Shown here in pieces: positions 17,766 to 27,057 of a stretch of 39,952 nucleotides of DNA. Both the position numbers and the translations under genes were made by a program. The first letter of the stretch is position 1. Every line of letters begins with the position of its first letter. Source of the DNA: Saprospiraceae bacterium (lineage in GTDB: Bacteria; Bacteroidota; Bacteroidia; Chitinophagales; Saprospiraceae); NCBI GenBank assembly GCA_013001595.1, contig JABDMH010000098.1, forward strand, positions 1-39,952. The letters are read 5' to 3'. The notes below the pieces were generated by a model. It searched no databases and had not been told where the DNA came from. It worked only from the letters and a program-made list of their open reading frames with translations.

Positions 17766-19640
17766 TTAGAAATCGAGATTGGCCGTAATGCGCCGATTTT
17801 CTTCACCGATCTTTGCTGTGTATAGCCTTAATCTCTCTCTTGCCACCTTTAGATCTTCATGGTCTAGATTTAGATTTAATAAGTCTATATACCATGGTAA
17901 TTTCTGCGCACTGTGCACATAAGCTTCAACGATTTCTCTCGCAATAGGTAAGGTGCTTGTTTTGCTATTGTCATGTACATCTCTATGGTCTGCACCAAGG
18001 AGCTTATCATATTCTTCACGCAACAATCTTGCGAAGACCTCTTTGCTGAAGGTGTCGCCTTGCTGGAGGCCTGTTTCCTCATCATTGACAGTCAGCTTTG
18101 CCCCTTTATGTACCCACTCCCATAATATACTCACCCTGATCTCTCCAGTGGCCATATCTTCCATTAGATAGAGCACATCCTCATTGCCAAAGAAATCGGC
18201 AGGTTTAAGGGCGGCAGCTTGAAATCCTTGCAAGAAGGCATTTCCATATTGTAGAGCTACGCTCAGCAGATTTCGTGCACCGCGAATGGATCGTTCTGCT
18301 GGTTCCAATTCCATCATGGCAATTTGGTCGTCTTCGCCATACTCGGGAGCTGGAAAAGTTCTACCCAGTTGATTTTTTTCTTTACCGACCTCCCAAACTG
18401 GCCTCACAATGTGTACCATTTTCCAATGAGCTACCCATTTTCCGCTGGCACCTGCTTCATATTCTCGTTGTGCACCGGCTACAGCTTTTTTCATGCTGGC
18501 TTCTACTCCTGCAGGAGAGCCAACGGGAATGTTGGGCTCCATACCACCCTGCCACAATGCTTGGTTTCCGTGCTGGTCTGGGATGTTAACAATTTGCCGC
18601 ACTCTATGCTCATAGTTCCGCATGTATCCATATGTCATACCGATGTCCTCGATGTTGGGATTGATAAAATCGGGATCTCCCGCCAAAGCATCAGAGACAC
18701 TATTGATGTAATCCCAACGTCCAGTATTATAACCTACAAAGTGTTTACCCAAAGCTGCCCTAATCTCCATCAATTGATAAGTGGCTTCCAGCTGTTCTAC
18801 CAGCACATAGGCTTTAATGGTTCCGATTTCCAATCCCAGATATTGTTCCAGAGCGGACAGTAACTCGTTCCAGCATGCAGCTTCTTCAGCCGTTTGGATT
18901 TTAGGAAGGTAGAGGACGATGGATCGACCGTCCGCTTGCAGGTTTTGGTAGTTACCCACCACATAGAGCACCATGTCAACAATCGAAGCTGCCAACGGTT
19001 CTCCATCCGAAGTCTTCAAATGGCGGTCATCCAGGTGTAAACCTCTTGCTCTGCAAATGATGGTTGTAAAATCCAATTGCTGCTTCCAATCGTAGATGAT
19101 GTCGCGTCCAAAGAAACCTTGCGCCCACTTATTCATTTCAACAGATACTTGTTCTGCGACAGATAGGAATATATCTTCCTTGGCAATTGCTGTCTTCAAG
19201 CTATGTTGATGAGCTAAAGACATGGTACTCACCTGGCCCAGTGCATCTTCACAGTCAAACATCCAACCGTCGGCACCGGATAATAGTGCATAGGCCACAT
19301 TTCTCAAATTTATCTCTAGAGGAGCACCCGGCCGAGCTGCTGGTCCCGTACCTTGTATCCATTGGCATTCCAGATCTTGTGGAATGGTGGAACCTATAAA
19401 TTTTCCGGCACGTACATCTGACACCAGAAGCTCGGTGCCAGGTATGGTCACTGCAGGATCGAGAAATGGGAGATGCTCATTCTGTTGGATGCGCTTATAT
19501 CGCCTATCCAAGCGCTGGTCCATCAAAGTGTGGATACGCCCATTGTATCTTGAAATGGCTGCCAAGGCATTCAGAACTTCGGCTGTATAGATGTCGACAT
19601 ATTCCTCTTGCAGGTGATCTCGTATTATTATCTTGCTCAT
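17766..19640 (-). CDS. Malate synthase-family protein
   Basis: 624 residues without a signal peptide, so cytoplasmic. Recognisable malate synthase landmarks are WMFDCEDALGQV, YLPKIQTAEEAACWNELL, IGTIKAYVLVEQLEATYQLMEI and GYNTGRWDYINS. The last matches the 'G.NcGRWDYi.s' block of malate synthase A, with Thr in place of Cys. The C-terminal DGKGAxL-like helices follow (WVHKGAKLTVNDEETG). The family condenses glyoxylate with acetyl-CoA to malate. The protein is longer than E. coli AceB (533 residues) and shorter than GlcB (723), so it is a divergent branch and another acyl-CoA or oxo-acid substrate is possible. No isocitrate lyase gene is adjacent; glyoxylate or 2-oxo acids from sugar-acid breakdown could feed it. 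Confidence 0.8.
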   Translation of the reverse strand: MSKIIIRDHLQEEYVDIYTAEVLNALAAISRYNGRIHTLMDQRLDRRYKRIQQNEHLPFLDPAVTIPGTELLVSDVRAGKFIGSTIPQDLECQWIQGTGPAARPGAPLEINLRNVAYALLSGADGWMFDCEDALGQVSTMSLAHQHSLKTAIAKEDIFLSVAEQVSVEMNKWAQGFFGRDIIYDWKQQLDFTTIICRARGLHLDDRHLKTSDGEPLAASIVDMVLYVVGNYQNLQADGRSIVLYLPKIQTAEEAACWNELLSALEQYLGLEIGTIKAYVLVEQLEATYQLMEIRAALGKHFVGYNTGRWDYINSVSDALAGDPDFINPNIEDIGMTYGYMRNYEHRVRQIVNIPDQHGNQALWQGGMEPNIPVGSPAGVEASMKKAVAGAQREYEAGASGKWVAHWKMVHIVRPVWEVGKEKNQLGRTFPAPEYGEDDQIAMMELEPAERSIRGARNLLSVALQYGNAFLQGFQAAALKPADFFGNEDVLYLMEDMATGEIRVSILWEWVHKGAKLTVNDEETGLQQGDTFSKEVFARLLREEYDKLLGADHRDVHDNSKTSTLPIAREIVEAYVHSAQKLPWYIDLLNLNLDHEDLKVARERLRLYTAKIGEENRRITANLDF

Positions 19641-19903
19641 AAAAGGTAGTATATATTTGAAGGTTAGTTGTGAAAGCTAAACAATAATTTAAAATTTGAG
19701 GCCATTGGTGTACGCTGGATCCTCAACCAGTCAAAAGTCTTCATCAGTTATCTTTTGTTCTACTCCCATTTATAGGCTGGCTTCGACTGAAAGATGACTG
19801 TACTTGGTAAAAGTAACGGTAGGCCAGCATGTAAACTGGCACAATACATACGCTGGCAATCAATACAGTCGTTTAATGAGTTACCGACCATCCTCATCCA
19901 TCT

Positions 19904-21031
19904 ATGATCAAATTGTACATTGTATTTTTTCTCTATTTATCGACAATGGCATGGACTCCATCTGGCCTTGCACAATCAAATGTGCCTGAGTCCTTTGTCG
20001 AGTTTGATTTACCACCTTTCGTGTGGCCTACTTATCAGCAGGAATTTTCGGAAAAAAAATGGCAGATGGATACCGTCTTTGACCAAGTGCGACAATATGC
20101 GATAGAAGGGCTTGAAAGATCTCCGCAGCCATTGGATTCCATCCATTATGAAGGATATCTCAGCAATGCTCCACAGCGTCATCAGAGTGTGAAACAGTTG
20201 CGAGATATGCAGTATCTCTATGCCCTGGCCTGGAGCTATGAATTTACGCACCAACAAAAATTTGCCCAACAGGGCATTGAATATCTGAGTGCCTGGACAA
20301 GTGCCTACAAGCCAACCGGAAACGATGTAAACGAAAATAAACTTGATGCCATTTTCCTTGGCTATACCATTTTTTATCCGCTACTAGAAAGAGATTTGCG
20401 CCAGCAAATTGAAGACTGGATGAAGACCCTTGCCGAAATGCATATTTCTCTCTGGGATCCAGATGAAGGTTCAAGTAATAGGCATGCAAAAAGTGTAAAA
20501 TTGATCCTTTTGGCAGGAAGATGCCTCGACAATAAACGCCTCCTTAATTTTGCTACCATAGCATATCAGGAACTATTGCAAAAATGTCTATTGCCGACAG
20601 GTGCCACCACAGATTTGGAAAGAAGGAAGTCGATGCACTACAACGTAAGTTGCCTTCAGGTTTTACTCGAAGTTGCTTTGCTCATCGATCCGTGGATGCC
20701 AGATATTTATACCTTGAAGACGGAGAATGGTGGATCCTTGAAACGAAGCGTGGCTTTCCTATTGCCATATGTCTTGGGCAAACAAGAATTTAGGGAATGG
20801 GTCGGCACTAACGTGGAAGGATTTGATCGAAAAAGGGCCATTTCTCAAGACCCATACTATCAACCGGGTAAAAAATGGGATCCTGCTGAGGGCGTTTTCT
20901 GCATTCTTTTTGCTCGACAGTATGAGAGTAGGCTAGATGCTCCATCTTCACGACTGTTGGCTGAATCTGCGCAGTGGGAGCACGAGGCCATCAACAAATT
21001 GCTAGCCTTGAACCAACATAGCGACCATTAA
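19904..21031 (+). CDS. Secreted alginate-lyase-family (PL5-like) protein
   Basis: 375 residues with a Sec signal peptide (1-23, ending LAQ). The sequence follows the alpha/alpha-barrel alginate lyase domain (Pfam PF05426): LRDMQYLYALAWSYEFTHQQKFAQQGIEYLSAW, then VNENKLDAIFLGYTIFYPLL, SSNRHAKSVKLILLAGRCLDN and DLERRKSMHYNVSCLQVLLEVA. The Asn-Arg-His (NRH) and HYN motifs sit where the lyase active-site Asn/His/Arg/Tyr are found. It would cleave a polyuronate such as alginate by beta-elimination, in the periplasm or outside. It heads a plus-strand set with a GntP permease and a UxuA-type dehydratase, consistent with uronic-acid use. The exact polysaccharide is not determined. Confidence 0.75.
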   Translation: MIKLYIVFFLYLSTMAWTPSGLAQSNVPESFVEFDLPPFVWPTYQQEFSEKKWQMDTVFDQVRQYAIEGLERSPQPLDSIHYEGYLSNAPQRHQSVKQLRDMQYLYALAWSYEFTHQQKFAQQGIEYLSAWTSAYKPTGNDVNENKLDAIFLGYTIFYPLLERDLRQQIEDWMKTLAEMHISLWDPDEGSSNRHAKSVKLILLAGRCLDNKRLLNFATIAYQELLQKCLLPTGATTDLERRKSMHYNVSCLQVLLEVALLIDPWMPDIYTLKTENGGSLKRSVAFLLPYVLGKQEFREWVGTNVEGFDRKRAISQDPYYQPGKKWDPAEGVFCILFARQYESRLDAPSSRLLAESAQWEHEAINKLLALNQHSDH

Positions 21032-21059
21032 ACATTGGTGTACTTTCACCACAGGTTGT

Positions 21060-21330
21060 CTCGATCCCCATGGTACACAATCTCGGAGCTTGCCCAGGCT
21101 AGATTTATTAGACCCATTCAGGATCTGGGGGATTAGTAAGACCAGCAGGCATGCTGGCATTGCTTTACCTTGCCTTCCCCGGAGGTTATCGACATAAGGT
21201 TCTTTAGTAGGATTTTTGGGAGTTAATAATCCCGAAGGGATTGAATATCAATATCACAGGATGAAAGGCTGTGATATTATGGAAGGGTCTACTGACAACC
21301 ACGAAAGTGGTTGATTTAATCAAAATCGCA
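21060..21330. repeat. Palindromic dispersed repeat cluster upstream of the permease gene
   Basis: The roughly 400 bases between the lyase and permease genes contain TTTATTAGACCC at 21104-21115, the reverse of the GGGTCTAATAAA core seen at 3813, 4100 and 4420. Hairpins are AATCCC-gaa-GGGATT at 21228-21242, a 10-bp stem AATATCACAG/CTGTGATATT at 21250-21278 and CAACCAC-gaaa-GTGGTTG at 21296-21313. The 26 bases from 21228 are identical to those from 4321. An ORF starting near 21344 overlaps the permease in another frame and looks like a shadow. Confidence 0.75.
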
Positions 21331-21434
21331 AAGGCCTAATTCTGTGAGAAAAGATGAATCTCCACCTTACCTCCCAACCATCTTGGCTGCTCTCAATCAC
21401 CTGGGGTTTAAAAATTTACCTTATTTAGTGTGCT

Positions 21435-22877
21435 ATGGACCCATTGATCATATTGCTTGTCGGTATTCTGGTAGTGGTGGGGGGCATCCTGGGCCTTCGT
21501 TTACACGCATTTTTAGCATTGCTTCTTGGAGCGTTTGTGGTAGCACTGTGCACACCGCAATTTGCTGTGGAGATGTATGCCTTGAGCAAAGGAATGAGTG
21601 CGGAGGCGGCGACTGCCATGGCTGGGCAATCTGTCGGTCAGCGAATAGCTACAGCATTCGGTGCTACTGCCGGAAAGATTGGGATCCTGATCGCAATGGC
21701 GGCCATCATTGGTAAATGCATGCTGGAAAGCGGAGCTGCTGAGAAAATAGTTAGGTCCACACTTCAGATTACCGGTGATGGAGGGGCTCCAGTGACCTTC
21801 CTTGGGAGTAGTTTTTTTCTTGGTATTCCAGTGTTCTTCGATACGGTATTTTATTTGATGGTACCATTGGCCAAGGCAATGGCCATGCGCCTAGGAAAGA
21901 ATTACCTCTTATTAATTTTGTGTATTACTGCGGGTGCAGCCATGGCCAATAGTCTGGTTCCACCTACCCCTGGACCACTTTTTCTCATAAGTGAGATGAA
22001 CATTCCAATTGGAATGATGATGGTGGGAGGCTTTCTCGTTGGTTTATGCACCATTGTGGCAGGTTATTTCTTTGCAGCATGGGCCAATGCTAAGTGGCCA
22101 ATTCCACTGCGAGACTCCATCGATGCCCCAATTAAGAACATCAAAGCACTCGCAGCTCGCGATACATCGAATCTACCCGGACTGTTCTCTTCCACATTAC
22201 CCATACTTATTCCCCTGGTTTTTATCACTGGTCGTGCGGCCATGGTATCATTGTGGCCAGCCTCTGATGTTGCTATAATGACTGAGTTAGAGCATTGGGT
22301 GCGGGCCAGTGTAGACTTTCTAGGTGAAAAAAATCTTGCCCTTGTTGCTGGAGCGTTTGCCGCCTTGGTGCAATTGGTGCGTCAGAAAAAAGAAGAAGGT
22401 AAGGCCCTGGTTGAATCGGTTCAAGCAGCGTTGATGAGTGGTGGGGTAATTATTTTGATTACAGCCGCTGGTGGAGCTTTTGGCGGTATGTTACAGCAGA
22501 CAGGTATTAGCGCCCGTATTGCTGAGCTCACTGAAGGATATCAAATGGCTTTGATCCCCCTTGCATTTTTAATAACAGCCGTGGTGCGTACTGCACAGGG
22601 ATCAGCAACGGTGGCTATGATAACTGCTTCTGGTATTTTGTCCGGGATGGCCAATGAAGCGCAACTAGACTATCATCAACTTTATTTGGGTCTTGCCATT
22701 GCCTGTGGTTCAAAACTAATTCCATGGATGAACGACAGTGGCTTTTGGATTGTTTGCAAAATGAGCAACTTGACAGAAAAAGAGGCGTTAAAAACGTTCT
22801 CACCACTTTTGACGATCATGGGACTAGTAGGACTGGTCGTTATATTGATTGCAGCGAAGGCCATACCACTGGTATGA
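21435..22877 (+). CDS. GntP-family gluconate/sugar-acid permease
   Basis: 480 residues, hydrophobic throughout with about 12-14 predicted membrane helices, as in the GntP family (gluconate:H+ symporters). Family landmarks are GILGLRLHAFLALLLGA near the start, CMLESGAAEKIV, GIPVFFDTVFYLMVPLAKAMA, ANSLVPPTPGPL and the late AQGSATVAMITASG and PWMNDSGFWIV blocks. It would import gluconate or a related aldonate or uronate into the cytoplasm. The mannonate-dehydratase-type gene 102 bases downstream suggests a hexonate substrate. The start at 21435 (MDPLIILLVG) gives an immediate first membrane helix. Confidence 0.9.
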   Translation: MDPLIILLVGILVVVGGILGLRLHAFLALLLGAFVVALCTPQFAVEMYALSKGMSAEAATAMAGQSVGQRIATAFGATAGKIGILIAMAAIIGKCMLESGAAEKIVRSTLQITGDGGAPVTFLGSSFFLGIPVFFDTVFYLMVPLAKAMAMRLGKNYLLLILCITAGAAMANSLVPPTPGPLFLISEMNIPIGMMMVGGFLVGLCTIVAGYFFAAWANAKWPIPLRDSIDAPIKNIKALAARDTSNLPGLFSSTLPILIPLVFITGRAAMVSLWPASDVAIMTELEHWVRASVDFLGEKNLALVAGAFAALVQLVRQKKEEGKALVESVQAALMSGGVIILITAAGGAFGGMLQQTGISARIAELTEGYQMALIPLAFLITAVVRTAQGSATVAMITASGILSGMANEAQLDYHQLYLGLAIACGSKLIPWMNDSGFWIVCKMSNLTEKEALKTFSPLLTIMGLVGLVVILIAAKAIPLV

Positions 22878-22979
22878 GGCTCTATCCCATGCGGTGATTG
22901 ACTTGTAGTTAGACAAGATTCCCAAAAAATTCGTAATTTAAAGGACGAAATATTTTCGCATCTGTTTTAAAATCTAATT

Positions 22980-24107
22980 ATGAAGAGGAGAAATTTTGTC
23001 AAAGGTCTGACGGCAGGATCTTTAGGCTCAGCAGCACTGGCAAGGGAAGCGTTGTCGCCACGGAAAGTTAAACCAGAAAATGCTAAGAAAAAGGTATTGA
23101 TGCAAGTCGGTTGCCAATCTGGAGGAACCAGCACCTACAATCTGGAATTTAAAGCCCGTCATGGTGTATACAACATCGATGGTGGTGCACCAAAAATCAT
23201 AGATGGAGTTGGTTGGGATCTTGAAGATTCCTTAAGAAAAAGAGAGGCTTGCGAAAAATATGGGATTAGCTTAGATGCCTATCATCTTCCGTTGACTTCG
23301 GCTGGAATTGACCGCGTGAAGTACCCTAATATGATGTTGGGCAAAAGCCCAGAACGCGACCGTGAAATAGAATACATCCAGCAAATGGTGCAGGTTGCTG
23401 CAAAGACAGGTGTGCATGTTTTGAACTACAATACAACCATACATCGTGTACTTCGTACCGGTCGGACAACAGACCCCAAGAGAGGTAATGCATCCTATAG
23501 CACATGGATTTATAAGGAGTCTTTGAAACAGGATATGTCCAAGACCATTGCCGGCGATGTTTCGGTGGATGAAGTATTTGAGCGAATCACCTACGTGCTG
23601 GATCGTGTTTTGCCAGTAGCTGAAGAATATAAAGTGAAATTAGCCAATCATATTGCCGATCCCCCAACTCCTGTAGGGCATCGTGGCATCACCAGATGGA
23701 ATAGCCCAGATGTATTCGAAGGAATCAAGCGGTTTGCCAAACTTTATGACAGTCCCTATCATGGATTCAATTTCTGCATAGGTTCAATTGCTGAAGGTTT
23801 AAAAGATCCAAAGAATGAGATCATTCCCATTATCGAGTGGGTAGGAGCAAGAAAGCAAATCTTCAACATTCACTTGAGAAACATCAAGGGGGGCTGGAAT
23901 AATTTTATGGAAGTATATCCTGACAATGGGGATATGGACTTTCTGCAAGTGATTAGAGCCTTGAGAGATGTGGGTTATGATGGAATGGTTATGCCTGACC
24001 ACGTGCCAAGTCATCCAGATGATCCAAAAAGAGATCAAGCTTTTGCCTTTACTTATGGCTACATCATTGGCTTGATTCAAGCTGCTGCAGCCGATACAGC
24101 AAGTTAA
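22980..24107 (+). CDS. UxuA-type mannonate dehydratase family protein with Tat signal
   Basis: 375 residues. The N-terminus MKRRNFVKGLTAGSLGSAAL is a twin-arginine signal, unusual because UxuA is normally cytoplasmic. The TIM-barrel carries the known metal site of mannonate dehydratase: His224 (LANHIADPP), Cys266 (NFCIGSIAEG), His298 (NIHLRNIKGG) and Asp340-His341 (MPDHVPSHPDDP), in the same order as the Mn ligands described for the Streptococcus suis enzyme. The enzyme dehydrates D-mannonate to 2-keto-3-deoxygluconate. The family also includes look-alikes, so the substrate is probable rather than certain. It follows the GntP permease on the same strand. Confidence 0.82.
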   Translation: MKRRNFVKGLTAGSLGSAALAREALSPRKVKPENAKKKVLMQVGCQSGGTSTYNLEFKARHGVYNIDGGAPKIIDGVGWDLEDSLRKREACEKYGISLDAYHLPLTSAGIDRVKYPNMMLGKSPERDREIEYIQQMVQVAAKTGVHVLNYNTTIHRVLRTGRTTDPKRGNASYSTWIYKESLKQDMSKTIAGDVSVDEVFERITYVLDRVLPVAEEYKVKLANHIADPPTPVGHRGITRWNSPDVFEGIKRFAKLYDSPYHGFNFCIGSIAEGLKDPKNEIIPIIEWVGARKQIFNIHLRNIKGGWNNFMEVYPDNGDMDFLQVIRALRDVGYDGMVMPDHVPSHPDDPKRDQAFAFTYGYIIGLIQAAAADTAS

Positions 24108-24177
24108 GCGAGGAAGGACGAGGTGTTGAAGTGCAAGGTATGAAGATCTTGGGTTTTTGGTATTCACAACTCATACC

Positions 24178-26697
24178 CTAGAACTCTTTATCTCCAAATT
24201 CACTATTTAGTAGCCTGGAATTTTTAGCAGGGCTATTAAATCTATAGCTTACACCAAGTTTGACTATGTCTACTTCATAGATGTAGTTGGTCGTAGTGAA
24301 GAAATTATCTTGCACTGTGGTAATGCGTTGCTCGTTGCTATTTAATAGTCCCATATCTATATTGAGCCATTGTAGAACGATGTTCCAAGTATCATCTCGA
24401 AAACTTTTGATTAGGCTGAAGCTCGGATTATAAAATCTAGAATCTTCTCCTTGAGCGGTAATCCGATTAGACAAGTAGTTGAGGGCAAAGTTTGCCTTAA
24501 GGGTAGGGGATAAGGTGAATAGAAAGTTGGTGTTGTACGAGTAGATGGTACTTTGTGTATTAATGGCTTCATCAAACAGATTTCCTTTAATCTGATAATT
24601 AAAAATATTGGCACCAAGCGCTAGCCGACACCATTTCGCTGGATAATAGGTTATGCCCAATTCCAGGCCCAAAGCGGTGGCTGTGCCTGCATTGGTATAG
24701 ATTCTATTTAAAATGGAATCATTATAAATGGTATTGACACGGTTTACGACATTTGCAGTGTTGCGCCAATATCCAGTCAAATAGGCTTCATTATCTTGCC
24801 AATTTTTAATGACTCCCATTTCCACTACATCGATAAATTCAGGTAATAGTTCCGCATCACCTTGCTCAAGTGTTTCCGAATGTTCCCGCTCGGGAAAAGG
24901 AGTCATCTTAAAAGTCGTTGTTCGTTCGATTCTTCGACTATAGGCAGCTTTAAGCGATAAAGATTCTGATGCTGAATAGAGCAGATTAATAGACGGGAAA
25001 GGATTGACTTGATTAAGCTTGAAAGTCTTTTTTGGGGTGTCGAGCGAAACACTGCGATCAAAGGCCTCGACCCGTAGGCCTACGGTATAGCTCAGCTTTT
25101 TGTTTTTACCAGTAATTTGAGAATATAAGGCATGGATCGACCTGCGTAAACGAATTCCATTAGTAAAGGTTGGGTTAACAATCCACTCATTTGTCTGTAA
25201 GTTTCGATCCAAATAAATGAAGTCTCCAGGGTGGTTCAGATATCTGAATTGGTATCCTGATTCCCACTTTCCGATTGTAGTCTTTTTGCTAAGGTCAACT
25301 TGGAGTCTTACGCCATCGAGCGGATTGTCATTATCATTAAATTGGAATTGCAGGGTATCCAAAACATTGGGGTAACCTACATTGGTGTTGTCGGTTGGTC
25401 CGCCGAGGATCGTTCTTTCATAGAGACCGGAAAGCGATAGCTCATAGTCGTTAGCCAGCATGACATCATATCCCAATTGACCCAATAGAAAATCTCCCTT
25501 GCGCACCCTTAGATTTGTATTGAAATATTGCAAAGAGTCCTGACCAATACCTGTAGTGGATACCCGGCCATTTTTCTTATAAGCATTCCAATAGGCTTGG
25601 GGCCCTAGAAATTGGTTAGGGCTAATTTGAGCTCTTCGCTGGTAATCATAGAGAATATCGGCAGTTCGAAATTGCAATCTTTTACCTGCATAGAGCGCAA
25701 TTGAAAATGTTTGTTTTTGAGTTGGACTGTACTCCAAAGTTAGTCTACCTGTATAACTTTCTCGGTCGAAACTTCTTTCGCCAAATGAAGGGAATTCTGT
25801 CAGCACGCTGTTTTGATAAGTGTTGACATATCCGATCCTTTGTCCTGAGACATCATCACGTCGATAGTCAAGTCCCACAGAAAGATCCCATTTATCCTGA
25901 ATGAAATTGACCAGGACATCCGCACCATATCTCAAGGCCGACTCCTGATTGTCATAATCCTCAATACTAGGAAGACCAATTTGTGCATTGGTAGAGATAA
26001 ATAGACCTTGAAGAGATCCCCGCCTTGTTTTTATATGGATGATCCCAGCCTTTCCATCAGGATCATATTGCGCAGAAGGCGAGGTAATTATTTCAACGTC
26101 TTCGACTGCGTTGGCAGGTAATTGTTGAAGAAGTACATTGGCATCAGACTGAATGGGTTTTCCATCTATCATCAAGTGGAAACCACTCACTCCTCTAACG
26201 GTTATTTCTCCATTGGCATTGACGGAGATGGCTGGTAGGTTGCGTAAGATGTCCATGGCTGTGCCACCCTGAGCTTGAATATACTGTTTGCCATCAAAAA
26301 CCTGTTTGTCTAGGCGATGAAAACTTGTGACTTCACGACCTGTAATCTGGATTTCTTGGAGAACTGCGGTGTGGATCGATAATTCAAGGATTCCTACATC
26401 TATGGTAGTTGTAGACGCTACCACATCAGAATGTAAGCTTTGATATCCCATAAACTGGACTACGTAGTACATGGGTTCTACCACTAACCCAGGCAAGGAG
26501 AAGTTCCCATTTTCGTCTGTTACACATCCAGCAATCAGACTGGAATCTTCAGTCAAATAAAATGCTACGCTTGCATACTCAATCGGCTGTCGATCTGCTT
26601 GATCAATGACTCTGCCAGATGCCACCACTTCTTGAGCGTAGAGTTGAAAATAACTAACAGTGACTACGCCAACAAGGAGATATCTGAATGCAGTCAT
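24178..26697 (-). CDS. Outer-membrane TonB-dependent receptor-like beta-barrel protein
   Basis: 839 residues. A Sec signal peptide (~1-21, ending YAQ) precedes a carboxypeptidase-regulatory-like domain (~27-110: SGRVIDQADRQPIEYASVAFYL, GNFSLPGL). A plug domain follows (~140-230: MDILRNLPAISVNANGEITVRGVSGFHLMIDGKPI, AVEDVEIITSPSAQYDPDGKAGIIHI). The rest is an aromatic-rich barrel of the outer membrane beta-barrel family 3 type (Pfam PF14905), ending in strands such as IVKLGVSYRFN. No SusD-like gene is next to it, so it is not a standard SusCD pair. The ligand is unknown. It converges on the UxuA-type gene and is divergent from the dehydratase gene at 27058. Confidence 0.87.
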   Translation of the reverse strand: MTAFRYLLVGVVTVSYFQLYAQEVVASGRVIDQADRQPIEYASVAFYLTEDSSLIAGCVTDENGNFSLPGLVVEPMYYVVQFMGYQSLHSDVVASTTTIDVGILELSIHTAVLQEIQITGREVTSFHRLDKQVFDGKQYIQAQGGTAMDILRNLPAISVNANGEITVRGVSGFHLMIDGKPIQSDANVLLQQLPANAVEDVEIITSPSAQYDPDGKAGIIHIKTRRGSLQGLFISTNAQIGLPSIEDYDNQESALRYGADVLVNFIQDKWDLSVGLDYRRDDVSGQRIGYVNTYQNSVLTEFPSFGERSFDRESYTGRLTLEYSPTQKQTFSIALYAGKRLQFRTADILYDYQRRAQISPNQFLGPQAYWNAYKKNGRVSTTGIGQDSLQYFNTNLRVRKGDFLLGQLGYDVMLANDYELSLSGLYERTILGGPTDNTNVGYPNVLDTLQFQFNDNDNPLDGVRLQVDLSKKTTIGKWESGYQFRYLNHPGDFIYLDRNLQTNEWIVNPTFTNGIRLRRSIHALYSQITGKNKKLSYTVGLRVEAFDRSVSLDTPKKTFKLNQVNPFPSINLLYSASESLSLKAAYSRRIERTTTFKMTPFPEREHSETLEQGDAELLPEFIDVVEMGVIKNWQDNEAYLTGYWRNTANVVNRVNTIYNDSILNRIYTNAGTATALGLELGITYYPAKWCRLALGANIFNYQIKGNLFDEAINTQSTIYSYNTNFLFTLSPTLKANFALNYLSNRITAQGEDSRFYNPSFSLIKSFRDDTWNIVLQWLNIDMGLLNSNEQRITTVQDNFFTTTNYIYEVDIVKLGVSYRFNSPAKNSRLLNSEFGDKEF

Positions 26698-27057
26698 GAT
26701 TTGAAGATCTTATGCCTAAGCACATGCAACGTTAAGACTTTTTTCGAGTAATTGTCCCCGAATCAAAGATGTTAACTACAATGATTGGGGGAGCGCATAT
26801 CAGATGAGGGATATTCGGATACTTCTTGAGGTCCGACTAAATTCCTCATTTCTTGATCAATTGTTAGAATGGTGCAGATTGATGGATGCCAATGCTCAAT
26901 AATTCAGATTGACCTTGAGATCGAACTGGATCATTCTTTAATGGAATGAGATAAAATAGCTATCTTCTGCAGCCATTTTATCGAGGAGGCTGAGTTTGGA
27001 GAAGGATATATACCTGCTTGGCTCAATCAATTTTTTTAACCACAAATTTACGGATCG
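26698..27057. other. Divergent intergenic region with a possible decayed small gene
   Basis: These 360 bases separate the divergent receptor and dehydratase genes and should hold both promoters, but I cannot point to a clear TTTG...TAnnTTTG pair. The plus strand from 26804 reads MRDIRILLEVRLNSSFLDQLL up to a stop at 26900-26902. An overlapping frame from 26869 reads QIDLEIELDHSLME, a TGA at 26947-26949, then DKIAIFCSHFIEEAEFGEGYI to a TAA at 27037-27039. This could be a frameshifted remnant of a small protein gene that I do not recognise. Confidence 0.3.

Noticed and set aside
18324-18863. 179-codon plus-strand ORF
   Set aside because: It is antisense to the malate-synthase-family gene, which has strong family motifs across the same span.
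21344-21715. 123-codon ORF before the permease
   Set aside because: Most of it overlaps the permease gene in another frame, and its composition is that of a shadow.
24108-24177. Bidirectional terminator with GGTATGA/TCATACC arms
   Set aside because: The stem is only seven pairs with a loop of about 25 bases, and no T run directly follows it.
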